From: Tildeniella nuda ZEHNDER 1965/U140
GTDB taxonomy: Bacteria; Cyanobacteriota; Cyanobacteriia; Leptolyngbyales; Leptolyngbyaceae
DNA length: 64,000 nt
Assembly: GCA_019358895.1 (NCBI GenBank)
Contig: JAHHIG010000001.1
Location: forward strand, 558,001-622,000
Direction: 5' to 3'
How positions within the stretch are numbered: position 1 is the first letter of the stretch; every line of letters begins with the position of its first letter. The notes beneath the pieces were generated by a model. It searched no databases. It was not told where the DNA came from and was given only the letters and a program-made list of their open reading frames with translations. The position numbers and the translations under genes were made by a program. Positions 63,957-64,000 of this stretch are shown here, piece by piece.

Positions 63957-64000
63957 TGCTACCTTTTGAGCGCGGTGTCTCTAGTTTAGGCAATTAGGGT

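Overview
This window is a 64-kb chromosomal segment of a cyanobacterium, most likely a filamentous, gliding one of the Leptolyngbya/Oscillatoria type. Three things support this. The octamer GCGATCGC (HIP1) and its shortened forms are scattered through almost every gene. Several genes are specific to the photosynthetic lineage: ycf20, pxcA, vipp1, ndhO, DUF3531 and DUF1350 proteins. A complete hmp chemotaxis-like locus is present, as found in motile filamentous cyanobacteria. No species is claimed.

Layout. 1-11.5 kb: a truncated membrane-anchored protein, a large glycosyltransferase-methyltransferase fusion, ycf20, an aminopeptidase P, a Uma2 nuclease-like protein, a Deg/HtrA protease, peptide deformylase, a half-length TauE/SafE permease, a Nudix hydrolase and a DUF3531 protein. 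10.2-13.6 kb: a divergent hopanoid pair, hpnB and shc, both carrying in-frame repeat insertions. 13.8-20 kb: tRNA-Phe, a DUF1350 hydrolase, small membrane proteins, a DUF3318 protein, a cluster of DnaA-box-like sites, and guaA with cbiD. 20.4-28.5 kb: a STAS-like protein, a second Uma2 protein, vipp1, a thioredoxin, a DapL-like aminotransferase, a candidate small RNA, a MITE-like repeat, a 2OG oxygenase, dxs and a secreted Cys-repeat protein. 28.8-33.1 kb: pxcA, a degenerate UvrD-like protein and a small coiled-coil protein.

33.2-47.8 kb is the centrepiece: hmpF on the minus strand, divergent from hmpA-hmpB-hmpC-hmpD-hmpE on the plus strand across a 1.1-kb spacer. These encode a PATAN-receiver protein, a CheY, a CheW, an MCP and a 2040-residue CheA-receiver hybrid. 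Together they should form one signalling array controlling type IV pilus-driven gliding. The MCP and the kinase both carry very long acidic, low-complexity linkers, which is the most unusual protein feature here.

47.9-64 kb: ndhO, mdh, a secreted NTF2-like protein, a gene broken by one amber codon, an orphan RelN antitoxin, a Ser/Thr kinase, an exported nucleosidase, a glycine betaine/choline-type ABC transporter interrupted by a DUF433/PIN-like toxin-antitoxin pair, accA, an SDR-folE pair, small proteins, and a membrane GTPase near the right edge.

Second theme: the DNA is rich in short repeats. There are three families of heptanucleotide tandem arrays (GTCAGYR, GGCAGRR, GGGAGTC), two MITE-like families each present in two copies, and several palindromes. 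Some repeats have entered coding sequence without breaking the frame (hpnB, shc, UvrD-like). I found no CRISPR array, no rRNA, no prophage and no transposase gene. I found no clearly new defence or biosynthetic system. The best candidates for undescribed biology are the giant acidic linkers of HmpD/HmpE, the structured RNA near 24.6 kb and the repeat-in-gene insertions.
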